From Ostrinia nubilalis (lineage: Eukaryota; Arthropoda; Insecta; Lepidoptera; Crambidae): a stretch of DNA of 64,000 bases. The notes beneath the pieces were generated by a model. The model did no database searches. It had not been told where the DNA came from and was given only the letters and a program-made list of their open reading frames with translations. Positions 34,686 through 47,500 of this stretch are shown here, piece by piece; position 1 is the first letter of the stretch; each line of letters opens with the position of its first letter. The DNA lies in assembly GCF_963855985.1 (NCBI RefSeq), contig NC_087095.1, positions 16,378,001 to 16,442,000 of the forward strand, written 5' to 3'. Made by a program: the position numbers and the translations under genes.

Positions 34686-34830
34686 CTTTTTTTTTATCCA
34701 CAATGAGGAAGCCTGTATCTCACCTGATGGTAAGTGAGATCAGGCCGAAGGTGGAACCACGGAGGAACTGGCTAGCTTACCTCTAACTGCCGGAACATCT
34801 GCTGATTAGGCCTACTGAACCCACTTCTTT
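34686..34830. repeat. Dispersed repeat of CTCACCTGATGGTAAGTGA type
   Basis: A T-run followed by CACCTGATGGTAAGTGAGAT and GGAACTGGCTAGCTTACCTC, a pattern I associate with LINE 3' regions in Lepidoptera. Only one copy is in this window, so the call is from memory. Confidence 0.35.
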
Positions 34831-35110
34831 TACACCGTTAATGTTGACAATACGAATGTAAACGCGCACATTTTAGTGTCGTACCTACGCGCAGAGTTAT
34901 TGGCAGACGTTAAGTGTTATTTAGTTGTCATGCGACCGACGATTAGCGATAGCAGCGCCTAAATTGTAATTTTATGGCTTTTTTATCGCCTTTGTAATGG
35001 CAATGGAGTAGGTTGAGTGGAAGAGAAAAGAAAGTGGTTTTTGTACAGAGAGTACCTACACCATGAACCATGCCAAGTCAATTACTTCTTTACGTACCTA
35101 CAGGTTTCTA

Positions 35111-35228
35111 ATGCCCGTTTTCACCACCAATCCCTGATTTTTAAGTGACCCTTATGGTAACACATAACAGGAATTTTGTTTTTATAGGGGTCCCTTAAAA
35201 ATTAGGGATGGATGGTGAAAACGAGCAT
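35111..35228. mobile_element. MITE with ATGCCCGTTTTCACCA ends
   Basis: 118 bp. Inverted ends ATGCCCGTTTTCACCA / TGGTGAAAACGAGCAT (one mismatch) continue inward through AATCCCTGATTTTTAAG / TTAAAAATTAGGGAT. No clear target duplication. Confidence 0.8.
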
Positions 35229-35897
35229 AAATCTTCTAAATCCCTACTTCATAAAGTAACTTACTTATCCATATTATCTTAGAATGCTATGATGACAGAT
35301 CATAAATGAGATGGTAGTTGTGTATTGGTAGACCAAACATATGTATTTTGAAACATACAAAAGCTCCATACTTAAGAGCAATAGAGCTCTTAAACTTCAA
35401 AAACCGCCTCAAATAAGAATTTTGTGAATATTTTAAGTTTTGACATATAGTAGTCTAAACAAAACTTATGCTACCTATTTTATTTAATTTTTTACTTTGA
35501 TTCTACTTTTTAGTGAAGTTGTATCATGTAGCGCTTATTGTATTACAATTTCCCCATAAAATCAACAGTATAAGCTAATTCACTGGCGACGACATAGATA
35601 TTGCTCAATTTCGTGCTGAATTTTTCTAGAAAAGAAATACCAATGACAAGAAGAAGGGTGGTCCCACATGTGTTTCTCTGTCAGTCGCGCCGTAGTCTCG
35701 TAAACAGTTGTAAATAAACTTTTTAAAAGGCAATAAAATAAATTAAGGTCGCATGTAGGAATTGACGTATTTATTTGGGCTGTAAAACGAAGCGTGAGCC
35801 GGCTTCTGGGATACGACTCTGTTTACACACGGGTGGTTTTGTAATTAAGAAAATAAATAAGATTTTAAGGGTTATTCCAAGTAATAGCGAATTACGC

Positions 35898-36016
35898 CCG
35901 TATTCACAAACATTACTATGAGGTCTCACAGTGCGCGTGACATATGAACCAATCACAGAGCTCTATTCAACGCTGTGCATTCGTTTGCTGTTTCACTTAA
36001 GCAAGTATCGTTTGTT
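35898..36016. mobile_element. Truncated MITE, CCGTATTCACAAAC family
   Basis: Matches the left and central part of 23876-24015, including AGGTCTCACA and CCAATCACAG. It loses the final terminal repeat after CGTTTGTT. Confidence 0.75.
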
Positions 36017-36949
36017 CCATTAAGTACTGAGCATGTGCGGTGTGCGTTTATATTTATTTTGAATGGTAACAGCTATTTTAAAAGTCTGTCCTATTCGGCT
36101 ACGGACCGCTCTTCTACAACTTTTTGAGATCTGTTTTTATAGAGCGAAAATAGAAGTTGAGTCCGTTTGTTTATTCGTTTAATTTATTTTAATTATCTTT
36201 ACTTACACTTCTTCAAGGATGTAAAGAACGTAGTAAAGCCTATCCATTAATAAAACATAAAATAAAGATAAACACACGTTGAAAGTTTATAATGACATTT
36301 CCATGCTAATTAATTTAAACAAGTGTTCATGGGCGTTAATTTTTTTGTGATAAGCCCCTAAATGTTTTATTCGATTTAAAATTGCGTTGAAATAAAATAA
36401 CGAAAAAATATTATCCCAAAGAAATCACCCAGTGTATCCCCACACGTCGTAACTCGAGCCCAAATCAAGATTGTAGTTCATAAAAGTGCAGTAAATGCGT
36501 TTATTTAGCGTCACTCGAGGGATTTGGTTACTCCGTGATCGTGGCGGTGATAGTGACGTGGTTTTACTCATTCATGAGCCTGAAGTTTTTAACACTTCTC
36601 AACCTGATTGTCTGATAAGGATTCTGTGCTTCCGAGGGCACTTTACGCCTACGATGGGTTGTCACATTTATGAGTGGTGTCTGGTTACACACGCCCACCT
36701 GTATGGTTACAAAGAACTGACCTTCGACCATACGGATTTGATAGTAAACTGTGGTTAGTAAAATGTGTTTAAAAATTAACCTGGACTTCAGTTACTACTA
36801 ATTTGATGCTTTCTCCGCGGACGCCGAGAATTTTACAATGAAAGGGCGGAAAACAGAGTGAAATCCGAATTTAATCCTATGGTTCCAGTCTACTAATTAA
36901 AAGGGGCACATAGCGTGGAGCTGATGGTTGTTGGGGCAGAAAAGTTTTT

Positions 36950-37112
36950 GCTTGCCGACACTACGCAGGCCCCCACTAGGTGGATCCGTGGATCCTAAGG
37001 TCTTCCACAATGACCAGTCCTGCGCTGCCCGCATCCATACCTTTACTTCCAGACCGTCATCTGATGAGGGCCGCGGGAGGTGCTTGGATGCGGGCAGTGC
37101 AAGACCAGTCAA
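36950..37112. mobile_element. RTE-type LINE fragment in inverted arrangement
   Basis: 36970-37060 is antisense RTE C-terminal coding (complement of W-M-R-A-A-Q-D and L-W-K-T-L-G). From about 37070 the same region appears in sense orientation (GGAGGTGCTTGGATGCGGGC). GACCAGTCCTGCGCTGCCCG (37009-37028) pairs with the inverted text at 37085-37110. The arrangement fits a 5'-inverted LINE insertion on the minus strand or a hairpin duplication. Confidence 0.6.
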
Positions 37113-37129
37113 AAATCAAAATCAAAGTA

Positions 37130-38135
37130 GTATCGATGTAGATCCAGTCCTAATTATAAGTCCATCTTCATCAGAAGTCTCCACAGCGAGGACGGCTCCG
37201 AAGGCTGGTTCCCAGCGAAAAGGTCGGGCTTCATGCTTTCGCACGTCTGAGCCAAATAGCACGATGGTACTGCTTCATCTTACATCGACATACTCGTATC
37301 TGTGTCGGGCACACCAGCGGTGCGGCGCCGCAACGTGCTTTGACTCTCCGCGTCAATACTCTTCCCAGTAAGGTTTCAAAAGCTGGTTTTCAGCGAAGGG
37401 TGGGCTCCATACACACTGCGCAACGCAGCCGGCGAAATATTAATGGCGGGCACACCAGTGCAGTGGTGCGGTGCCGCAATGCATTGTCATCATCATAACT
37501 CAAATAGGATCCGTCTACTAATTAGAAGTTCATCTTCATCAGTAGTCCATCGAGGCTGACTCTAAAGGCTGGTTCCCAGCGAAGGACGGGTGCTAGCGCC
37601 GCGCAGACGCCGCGGCCGGCGCGTCCGAGCCAAAGCACGCCGGCGTTGCGGCGGCGGTGCGATGCCGGAGCGATGATACTGCGTCATCTTACATGGAATT
37701 ATCTGTGGCGGGCACACGAGCGGTGCGATACGGCGAAATCTTTGCGGTGCGGCGCCGCAACGCATCGTGTGTTTGACTCTCCACGTCAAACGTCAACGTC
37801 TGGTTCTGCTGGCTCTCTTCTGCTAATTAAAAGTTCACCTACATCAGTAGTCCAGCGAGCCTGGCTCCAAGGCTGGTTTCCAGCGAAGGGCGGCCACGGT
37901 GCCACGGCCGGCGCGTCCGAGTCAAAGTACACGAGGCGTTGTGGCGCAACGCATCATGTGCTTTGGCTCTCACTGACGCTTCCGCGTCAAAACTCAGGAT
38001 CCGTCTACTAATTAAAAGTCCATCTTCATCAGTAGTCTCCACAACAAGGCTGGCTCCAAAGGCTGGTTCCCAGCGAAGGGCGGTTGTGCCGCCGCGAAGT
38101 CGCCGCGCCCGGCGCGTCCGCAGCGTATAATTTTC
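37130..38135. repeat. GC-rich irregular tandem repeat
   Basis: Five blocks contain GGCTGGTTCCCAGCGAAGG-like text, at about 37204, 37383, 37568, 37868 and 38062. Most are preceded by CTAATTAAAAGTCCATCTTC and a CATCAGTAGTC segment, and followed by a G+C-rich run with GGCGCGTCCGAG and GCGCCGCAACGC. Spacing is uneven (about 180-300 bp), so it is a decayed tandem array. Open frames through it are due to composition. Confidence 0.8.
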
Positions 38136-38139
38136 ACAT

Positions 38140-41100
38140 TCAATCAAACGTGAAGCCCACTTCTTGCTACCGGAGCCGTATGCATAGTGCCATCGTGGCT
38201 TTGAGAGGCTATTTTGATGGTGATGAAGTGTAATAAAAGAGGTACTTAGGGGTAGCGTAAATTAATGAATATTGACACGAGGAGAATTGATTTATTTATT
38301 GAAGTTTAAATAGAGTTCTGGAACATTGGATTAGACATTGCATATAGGAGACACATAGTTTTTAATCAACACCATAAAAAGTCTACATGTTTTGGTAGGA
38401 GTTTTTTTATGCATGTAATTTTATTAAATAGCGTTGTTTTAGTATACATAAGATAGGATAAGATGATGTTTATGAAATATAAAAATACGTACTTATTGCG
38501 TCATGAAGCACTGAATTCATTATACAAAACATACTCTCAGTTTGCTCATATATGTATTTAGTTCTTACTACGGGTCTTATGTCATTATGTGTAATACGTA
38601 CATCACATAAATATAAGATACTACGCAGAACCTTCCCAACAAGTGCCACCAGTTTATAAATACGGCGTTAAACAGTAGATTAGGATGCGCGCACGCAGCC
38701 GCGGCATCGCATGTACTGCTTTATTCGCCGCGGCCAATAAGGCCTACATTCAAATAGTTCATTAGGCGCACCAATGACATATTCAGCCCTTTATATGCGA
38801 AGCCCGTGTGTGCTTTATTCGAGTGGATGTGATGAAAACCTTTGAATACAAAGTTCGCGGGTTTGGCGAACAAATCGAAACAAATTGGTGGTTGGTGTTT
38901 TGACAATTTAGTAAGATAGCTATGGTTTTTGCTTCTATTTTCTGCATAGACTTGGTTGGAATTGACTAAATAAAGGCAAACGGTTAGTGTGAAAAAAATC
39001 AACTTGATTTCCCTTTTCAGCTCATCAAATCTTAACCGAACTTGGAAAAAAACATTTAATGAAAAAAAAAAATAGTGACATGCTAAATCTGTATTGCTTT
39101 ACATGGTTGGTTTCCATACCTCCCTTCCTGCCTCTCTAGTAGTCATTCATATGAGAAAACGTGATTCAAGCTCAAGATTGAAGCCTGTGTTTAATTCAGC
39201 TTTGAAATCTATTTTTGAGTTAAAACCGAGTAATGAATTTGAACTCAAACTCCCGGACTAATTCGGCGACCAATCTCTTCATCTTACGACTTTTAATTTA
39301 AACTCAAACTCGATTGATATTAATAGTTGAGCTACTAACTCTTCCCTAGATTTGTGACGAACAGCTATTAGATTAGGCTGTAACTTCGTTTACCCTCGCT
39401 CTCCATCCACCCAAGCAGTGTGTATCTTAACAAACTGCAAATCACATCGTGACGCGCCTGCGCGTTGGGAACGGAAAATTGTTATACAACGCCTACAAGG
39501 CTTTGCGCTGGACATGATTGATCCCCGACAACATTCGCATAAACTATGACTGATTATGCCGTTGATTTATTGCGGGCGAACTTCTTGAAAGTAACGGTTG
39601 TTGTTACGTAGTTGGCGAAGTTGTTTAGGCTTTTATAGTACCTATTCATAAACCAAAATAAACGGTACGTAATCAAGAAGCATACATCAGAATACACAGC
39701 CATTGTTTCAAGGTAAAGAAGTTCGATAACTCTTTTATAATACCAACATCTAGGGATTGGAATTCGCTGCCTGCATTCGAAGACAGCACTTTCCCGAACA
39801 CTATTGTACCATCCTAGACTGAATCTCACTTAACATCAAATACTTGCCGTGTTCTGCATAAAAAATAATATTTTTGATAGCCATCCAGGACATAAACTTA
39901 CTGGAGATTCACAGCGCGCTGCCATGCTATTATGAACTGTTGTTTGTTACTACTACTTCTGTTAATAGTGCCACTAGAGAACCAAAGTCGATGACATCAG
40001 AAGGCTACGAAAGCCACGAAAAGTTTAAGCTACGAAATATGCCGATGGGTAAGTCTTCAAAGGAACGAAAAGGACATTGTCAGAAACCGCCTTAGATTCC
40101 TGGGCACAGCAGTAAAGTATCAAAATTAATCTCTTACTTTTTGAATACTCTAATATTAATTAGATTGTAACGGACACTTGAGGATTAGAAAATGAAATAA
40201 TAAAAGTCTTTTATATGTATTCCATAATACCATGACGACATCCGGACATTTTAGGGCGTGGCCTGCTCCATATCCTATGAAGTTCCATAATTTGTGTCGA
40301 TAAAATCTATGTAAAATCGGCACAAGGCAATGCCGAACTTCATTGTTAGGAATCCATGTAATAGTGATGTTGACTGCGGTCATCATAGACAATAAGATAC
40401 CGATCTTGTAAATAAAATAAATCGTCCATATTGCTACAGTATGACTAGATTTTAATTAAAAGTTAAAAATATATTGCACGATACTACAAGAAGCTATCTA
40501 ATGTGTCCAACTGGTCGAAGGTTATGAATAAAATAAAAAATAAAAAATAAAAAATATGGGATCATCTTTAATATATCTGTAACAGTTTCAAAATCCGATG
40601 AAAAATCCAATGCCGCTTAAAGTGAGAGAAATGTCTAAAGTTCTAATAGAATTGAAAGTTTTATTCGCTCAAAATGCTTATAACAATAATTGGTAATACA
40701 TTTCAAATATTAAGTACCTTTATAATGTATCGATAGAACCAAAATGATGTCCTCTCAGCTTGGAAAGGGAAAACCCAGGATTGGGGGAGCGCTCCAGGCA
40801 ATGTTCAGAACATTTCATAGGTAGTAGTAAATAATATTTATTTTATTATTAAAATTGAATATTTTGATATTGATAAAATTGAGTATATCTTTCGATTCAA
40901 ATACCGAATATTTTTCAATCGATAATAATTATCGAGAATTGTTAATAATATTCAATTAAAAGTTGTTCAATCCCTAGTCATGCATAGACTAAGACGGTAA
41001 CCATGGAGATAGTTAGTTTGGTAAGTCACGTGTTAAATGTCAAGAGTGGAAAGTAAACATAGGATTCATGTTATTTATTTACGTGCAAAATGTAAGTAAG

Positions 41101-42330
41101 TAAATCATAAAAGTGGAACGCCGAGCTATTTCCAAAACCCGTCCAATATTATAATACAATTTGGCTGCGACAACTACAATACAGAACATCTCCCAAATCG
41201 ATGTGCATAAAATAATATAATACAATACTAGAAAGTAAGAGGTTATGATAACAATATTGCTATCAATAAGTTTATAGAATTGGTCCGCCAGGAATAATTG
41301 TTCTTACATAAAGATTTGTGTCATTTAGAACCTAGAAAGTATTTTTTCGGCACTGTTGATCTAACGGCGAACAATGTATGGAGAACGAACATTGTCCTTT
41401 GTCTGTGAAATAAACAGCGCCAAAGAATTCGTATGCATCTTTATAAATTTAGAATTTAAAGTCAAACTTAAAATCCAACTTTTCATAAAACTAGAAATTC
41501 ATAAAATTCAATTCAAACATTCCTGTGTACCTACTTATATGAATAAAAAGCACATAACATATTGTCTACATACATAAAATCCGCATCCACTGTGCACGGA
41601 GTCTATCACTCACGAGCCAGTGATGGGGCACTCGCGTTAAAAATAATGTCGATAAATCGCACCAGAGATCAAAGCGCGAACAAATCGGTTGGGCGCGTCG
41701 CACGAGAGCTCCGAAACGATGCAATTTTGTGGATGCGGTACTTATTTTATTTGTTGTTTTTATTATAAAAAGGTGCTTCATTCAGAGTTTATGTTGCAGT
41801 TATATGATAGATGAACTTTATCTATGGAAAAACTCGACTTTCATTAATTTAGTTTTTTTAAAGTCAAGCTGTAGATCTATCCAGATAGATGTGCATCCAG
41901 GTACTTGAATCGCAGCGGTGAGAGTAGAAAGACAAAAAATGATAAAAATCTAAAAATAAATCTCAAAAAATATTGCACAATCTTTTGTCAGACCACTTTT
42001 AGATATTTATAAAGTGTATTGATTGGTATTGACACTATCGCAACGTTTTATCGCGAAAGCAATTGAAAATCATGTTAAACACTGTCTATCGACGTATCTC
42101 GTTTGAGCGATTGAGTGACATCCACCACTTAAATGGTTATCAGTAAGTGACATGATAAATGCACATACATGATAACCACTTCAGCACAAGTGCGTAGTTA
42201 ATTTAAATGTCACGAATGAAATGGATGGAAAAACTTTTCCACGGTTTTATTTTAAATACTACGGAGCAAATAGAGTTGCTATATGTGCTCCGGATTAGAC
42301 ATTAAAAAATGTTTTTTCAAGCTTTTACTA
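38140..42330. other. Spacer with no recognised gene
   Basis: AT-rich. A short (AAAAAT)n tract lies at about 40530-40555. A GC-richer patch at 41580-41740 could be regulatory, but nothing identifies it. Confidence 0.45.
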
Positions 42331-42339
42331 ACACAAAAT

Positions 42340-42495
42340 GATTAGGACCGGAAGAGAGGTGTGGGGTAGGCCTTACAAAGCTGAACCGCTGATCTGATCA
42401 ATCGGGAAGCACCTCCAGTCTCGGGATGCAGGAAGAGAAGACAGGTCTTTTATCATCATCCAGCGGTTGACGTCATTTGGCTGAAACGAACAAAT
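42340..42495 (+). mobile_element. Diverged RTE-type LINE 3' end
   Basis: Reads GGACCGGAAGAG ... CATCCAGCGGTTGACGTCATTTGGCTGAAACGAAC, corresponding to the (GAAC)-tailed RTE subfamily at 57690-57793, with much divergence. Confidence 0.5.
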
Positions 42496-42534
42496 CGATA
42501 GTACGAATAAAATTTTGAAAATAACTGCCACATC

Positions 42535-42609
42535 CACGTGCTCGGAGCTCCTTAACCACGTGATTTACTTGGATCGTCGCGGGTGTGACGGCGGGGGGAG
42601 GGAGGGGGG
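42535..42609 (+). promoter_or_regulatory. Two CACGTG E-boxes next to a G-run
   Basis: CACGTG at 42535-42540 and 42557-42562, followed by GGGGGGAGGGAGGGGGG at 42593-42609, which could fold as a G-quadruplex. No gene is assigned nearby, so any regulatory role is conjecture. Confidence 0.25.
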
Positions 42610-44263
42610 CACTCGTCTAATAAAAAACAGCCCGACGCCCTCCTGACTGATGCGACAATTAATTTAATCCCATTTCTCTGCGTCTTTCAAATCGCCAGGG
42701 CTGCCGTAAACAAGTCTGGCTTCTGGGTTTTCAGCAGATGCAGATTGATAAGCTTTTGGTGCTGAAGGTTACTGAGTTTTAGCAGTTTGGCACATTAGAT
42801 AGCATTCTGGTAAACTTGTTTGCAATACTATAGATTAAAAGAATCCTTTTTAGAATAAATTAAAGTTGTAGTGCCTTTACAATGTGGCATGTTAGGTAAT
42901 TTATGTAAGTATTTATAAATAAATCAATGTGGATAACAATTTTCAGAAACATTTATTCATCAATAACACCGTTCCTAAATACTTCATATTTATTATTGTA
43001 ATCTCTACGCAATATAATGTTATTTTTCAATTTAATAATCGTGTGATCAACAACTGAGAATTGAAAGTAGGTAATAATGATGTTAATTCTAATTTATTTA
43101 ACAAACCCTTAAATCATTATATTATAATACATAAGTAGCTCAACCCAAGCGAACACGTACTAAATTGTGACGCACACGGACGCTTGAGATATAAAATATT
43201 AAATGCAAGACCCTGAGTTCTGATTTTGACCTGGAAAAAAAAACAACAACTGACAGCCCTCGGAGGCGCGAGAAGCAGACATCAGCCCGGCAGGCGGCTA
43301 TTAAACAAGACTAATTGAGCGATAAATTCACGACGAGAGCGATGCAAAAACGAACGAGACCCGAGAAAAATCCTAGATGAGGGAATATTGAAAGCGGGCC
43401 GCGCGGAATTGATTACTGTCAATTAGGACGCCTCCGACTGCCAGCGCCAGATGCTAACTCGATTCTATTGGTGTTTGCTCAGAGACAGTATTCTATACAA
43501 AGGTTGGTTTATTACCGCTTTGAACTGTGTGCTGGTTGGCTTGGAAGTAGATGCAGTTTTTAAGTCCAGTAGCCTTATTAACAAACTTCAACGACATGCA
43601 AGCGATTTGATCGCTGGAGTCACTTTTTGCCCGCCCGATTTTGTTTCGATTTCGTTTTTATGCGTATTCAATCGTTGCCTCCGCAGTATTCACCTATTAC
43701 CTATTTTGATTAAACGTCAAATGACAAATTGCTGAGTTGCAATTCTATCGAGTAATCGTTCTATCGAAATGACTTCTAAATGAGATTTGACTGTGTCAAA
43801 ATACGTGATTTAGGCCACAGGTACAGTAACCCATTTGACATTAACTCAGTAGCCTATTTGAAATTCCGATACAATTCATATTGCGCTGTCTGGAATAATA
43901 GCATGTGAGAGCTGAATGCAGTGCTATGACAATACCAGATTTTGATAATTTCAGTCAGATTAATAAGGGAGAGAGAGAAGAGAACTAACTATAAGCTTCT
44001 GTTTTTGGATTAACAGAAAGATTTCTCAACAGGATAAGACTGAGTTATTCTGTGGCCCGGTTTCTGAATTAAGAATTACAGCTTGAACTTGTTCATCTTC
44101 TACTCTAGGAAGAATTTAACATTCTTACTTCATACTTGATCAAAGTCAAAAATCTCAATTCAGAAAATAAGCCTGTACTACTTGTGAAATTATGTGTAGA
44201 AAAAAGATCCACGTATATTTGATTTCTAAGAATTTAAAATAAATATTACATTCGCCGCCAAGT

Positions 44264-44523
44264 CATCATCATCATCATGTCAGCCATAGGACGTCCACTG
44301 CTGAACATAGGCCTCCCCTAATGCTTTCCACATTGATCGATTGGTAGCGGCCTGCATCCAGCGCCTCCCTGCCACCTTTACGATGTCGTCGGTCCACCTT
44401 GTAGGTGGACGTCCCACGCTGCGCCTTCCGGTACGCGGCCTCCATTCCAGAACCTTGCTGCCCCATCGGCCGTCAGTTCTGCGCACTATGTGCCCTGCCC
44501 ATTGCCACTTCAGCTTGCTAATC
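44264..44523 (-). mobile_element. RTE-type LINE 3' end with 11-bp TSD
   Basis: A 260-bp minus-strand insertion flanked by CGCCGCCAAGT at 44253-44263 and 44524-44534. (CAT)n tail. The minus strand encodes the last ~70 residues of the ORF: G-R-P-P-T-R-W-T-D-D, then R-R-W-M-Q-A-A and L-G-E-A-Y-V-Q-Q-W-T-S-Y-G and stop, the usual RTE-like C-terminus. This is the best preserved short copy here and the reference for the family. Confidence 0.93.
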
Positions 44524-44534
44524 CGCCGCCAAGT

Positions 44535-47500
44535 AGGTAACCTATATCACGCTGTCATAAAAAATCAGTCACTAAGACAAGTCATTCTGTACCATTCAAC
44601 ATCAAAAATAATAGTACCATTCTTTAAATCGGTGGCATTAATAAGCACGAGTGAAATAATAAATTATCGAGACAAGCGAGATAATTTTGCTAGTAGATTT
44701 GACGTGGCAGCGTTATTTTGGAGCGCTTAAAAAGCAATGAATAATATCTGACAGGAACGCGCCTCCCGTCACACCAGACCAGCGTGGAATTAGTCCGGTG
44801 ACAAAACTGCGTCTAATAACATCACTCCCCATTAAAATATCTCACGAGCTCTTATTAAAAACGACACAGACTTATTTCTACATATAATTCACTATCAACC
44901 GGTATAATACATTGTGCTGTGTTGCGAGTGTTCTCGACAATGGTTTTCAGTCTCGTTTTGTCTGAACATGACTGATTGTGTTTTTGAACGAACAAAGACC
45001 GCGAACATAAACATTTTGCGGCATAATCAGTCAACGGATACAATCCTTTCTCGTCCACATTTGCTTACACCACAACCATTGCTGCTTTACATTCAAGACT
45101 TTCAAAACACTCGCTGTATTCTCCTTGATGTATCTCCTCCAAAGACATCTCCACCGTTAAATGGCCGAGACGTTTTGTACGTAGTGATGGGGCGTGTTGT
45201 CCGGGAGCAGTGTCGATTAATAACGTTTACAAGATGAAAGCCGTTGAGCTGTTAGTCGCGATGCGTTCCAGAAATAAAAAGCAGCCTCAACCGATAACTC
45301 AGCTGGGGATACTTACGGCGGGTAGGTTGGCTACAGTTTTGATACTTGGGTGTATCGTGTTGTTAAGGAATGAATGAATTTAATTATACATGTTGCTTAA
45401 TACAATATTACAGATAATATTATAGAAACTCTAGATTTGATACTTTTATCAATTAATCATACCTTTCTTCAATAAAATCATGAATATTTAGAACTATCTT
45501 TTACTTATTTTTTATGTTGTTTGTTTTAATCTCAATCGTACAGAAATAAGGCCAAAAGTAGCTGAAAAAAATTCTGAAAAGTTTTTGAAAACTATTAAAG
45601 AATATTACACAAGAAGGTGAAGTTGTATTTTAAACATCTCATTTTTATTCATGTTTCAGCCAACAAAATCTGGTCACCCTACCGCGCCACATGAAATATA
45701 TTGTGTGCAACTAATAGGTGGGACGGGCGTTAAGGAGAGCATAAATTAGTGGATGTTGTGACGTCGCGGACGCGGGCACATCTGTTTGTCGATATGTCAT
45801 GGCGCAGCACTAGCGCACGTATGAAGAGTTATTAAAACCCCTTTTTTGTGTAAAAGTTTAGAATAAGACGGGTTATTGCAAATAAAATTAGTTGTGATGT
45901 ATTTAATTTAATTCAATGACGAATGAAACATTTGCTCCACTTTAAAAAAAAGTTGGCATACGGTCAAAACCACAGAGCATGGAATCTTCGCTCTGTGGTC
46001 ATAACATTAAAAGTGAAGTATTATGATCTAGAGTTTAGATTGTTTTGTCGCAAAATAAGTATAATGAAGATAAAACAAGTAGTGAAAGGTTGTGGAACTA
46101 CAGCAGATTACAAATTATATCCTACAACAAACAACTTTGAACATTGGTCCATACCAATGTTCAAATTCGTTATTTGTTACCATTATTTGAGAAAAAAATG
46201 TCTACTCTGACCCCAATGACTCGTAGCAAAACGTAGCTGTGCTACGAAGTGGAAAAAAAACTCATTTCGAAGCCGGCCAGTAAGACGCTACAAATATCAA
46301 TAGTTTCAAAGTCAGTCATGGTCAAACAAACTCACAAACACAGATAAGACATCTGTCTTTACATTTATGATTAAAACAACTCTATGTAAATCTCCGTAGC
46401 ACAGCAAGGAGTTATTTCTGCCGCAGAGCCCCACGCGGCGACATTTGCCCGCTGCGTTTTTTCACCCAGCTAATTGTCGTATATTTTCACGTCAACGACG
46501 AAACACGTAACTCAATCGAAACGTGATGAACACGTTTGTTTCGGTCTCATTCGCCACTTTATGGCCAAGATCCAGATTAGATGTATTGTAGAATAAATTA
46601 AACGTTTATTTTTCTTTACACGTGGCGGTGGACTTGAATTCCAAGTCGAGCTTTTAGTTCAAGGACTTTCAGATAAATGGATCGTTGCTAGTTTTTTACT
46701 ATGCCTGAAATTGTCACAACAAAAAGAAATTCATGGTAGCTACCGTTGTATACGAATAAAAATCTTTATACTTCATAAAAGTATGTTTTGATAAACGAAT
46801 TTATGTACTTCTACTCTTTTATTGCCCGTTAGGTGATTATTTAAACATTTTTAATCAGGTTATGGATTTGGTTCCTGATTTGTGCAGAGCTTCAATAACC
46901 TCTTCCTTTTTTGAAGTCGGTTAAAAATTACTGTGGTGTTTTACATTTACTTTATTGCATAATATTATTTTAAAAATAGCAAATCCGTGAATCTCATTCC
47001 ATTTCTCTAATATTGATCACGATTTGACTTCCAACAATGATCAAGACAAGAAGTCACAGTTTTAAAGTATTAGTATCCTAGCTATTATTTTGACATAAAA
47101 TATGAACCCAGAGTAAATCTTAACTTCCAAACCACATACCGGGCTGAGTAAAAACAGCCATCCTCCACCTAATTACGGTTAACAAATAACAGCTATTAAC
47201 ACTTCCCGAGGCTCAGCCCACGGGAGCTCTCTGGGGACACCATCACAATGTAGCTGGATACAGAAAACTCACTTCCACATAAACAAAAAATGTCCAACTC
47301 CCTAAAAAGTAACTGGTTCAAAAATACATACCTGTCTTCTTTTAGTTGTTATGAAGATGCAATTTTATCAATGGTAAAATGTACAATATTATTTTATTTT
47401 TAGGAAAAAAAAGAGTAGGTACGTAAAAGTAGAGTTTTGTGTTTGTTTGTTACTTTTTATATATTTATTAAAAGCTGACTGTAGGATTACAGTTAGCCTT

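Noticed and set aside
36495..36758. 87-codon frame
   Set aside because: No motif and no codon or splice support. It precedes a repeat-rich area.
37562..38147. Several open frames on both strands in the GC-rich array
   Set aside because: G+C-rich repeats leave few stop codons. The frames repeat with the units and resemble no protein.
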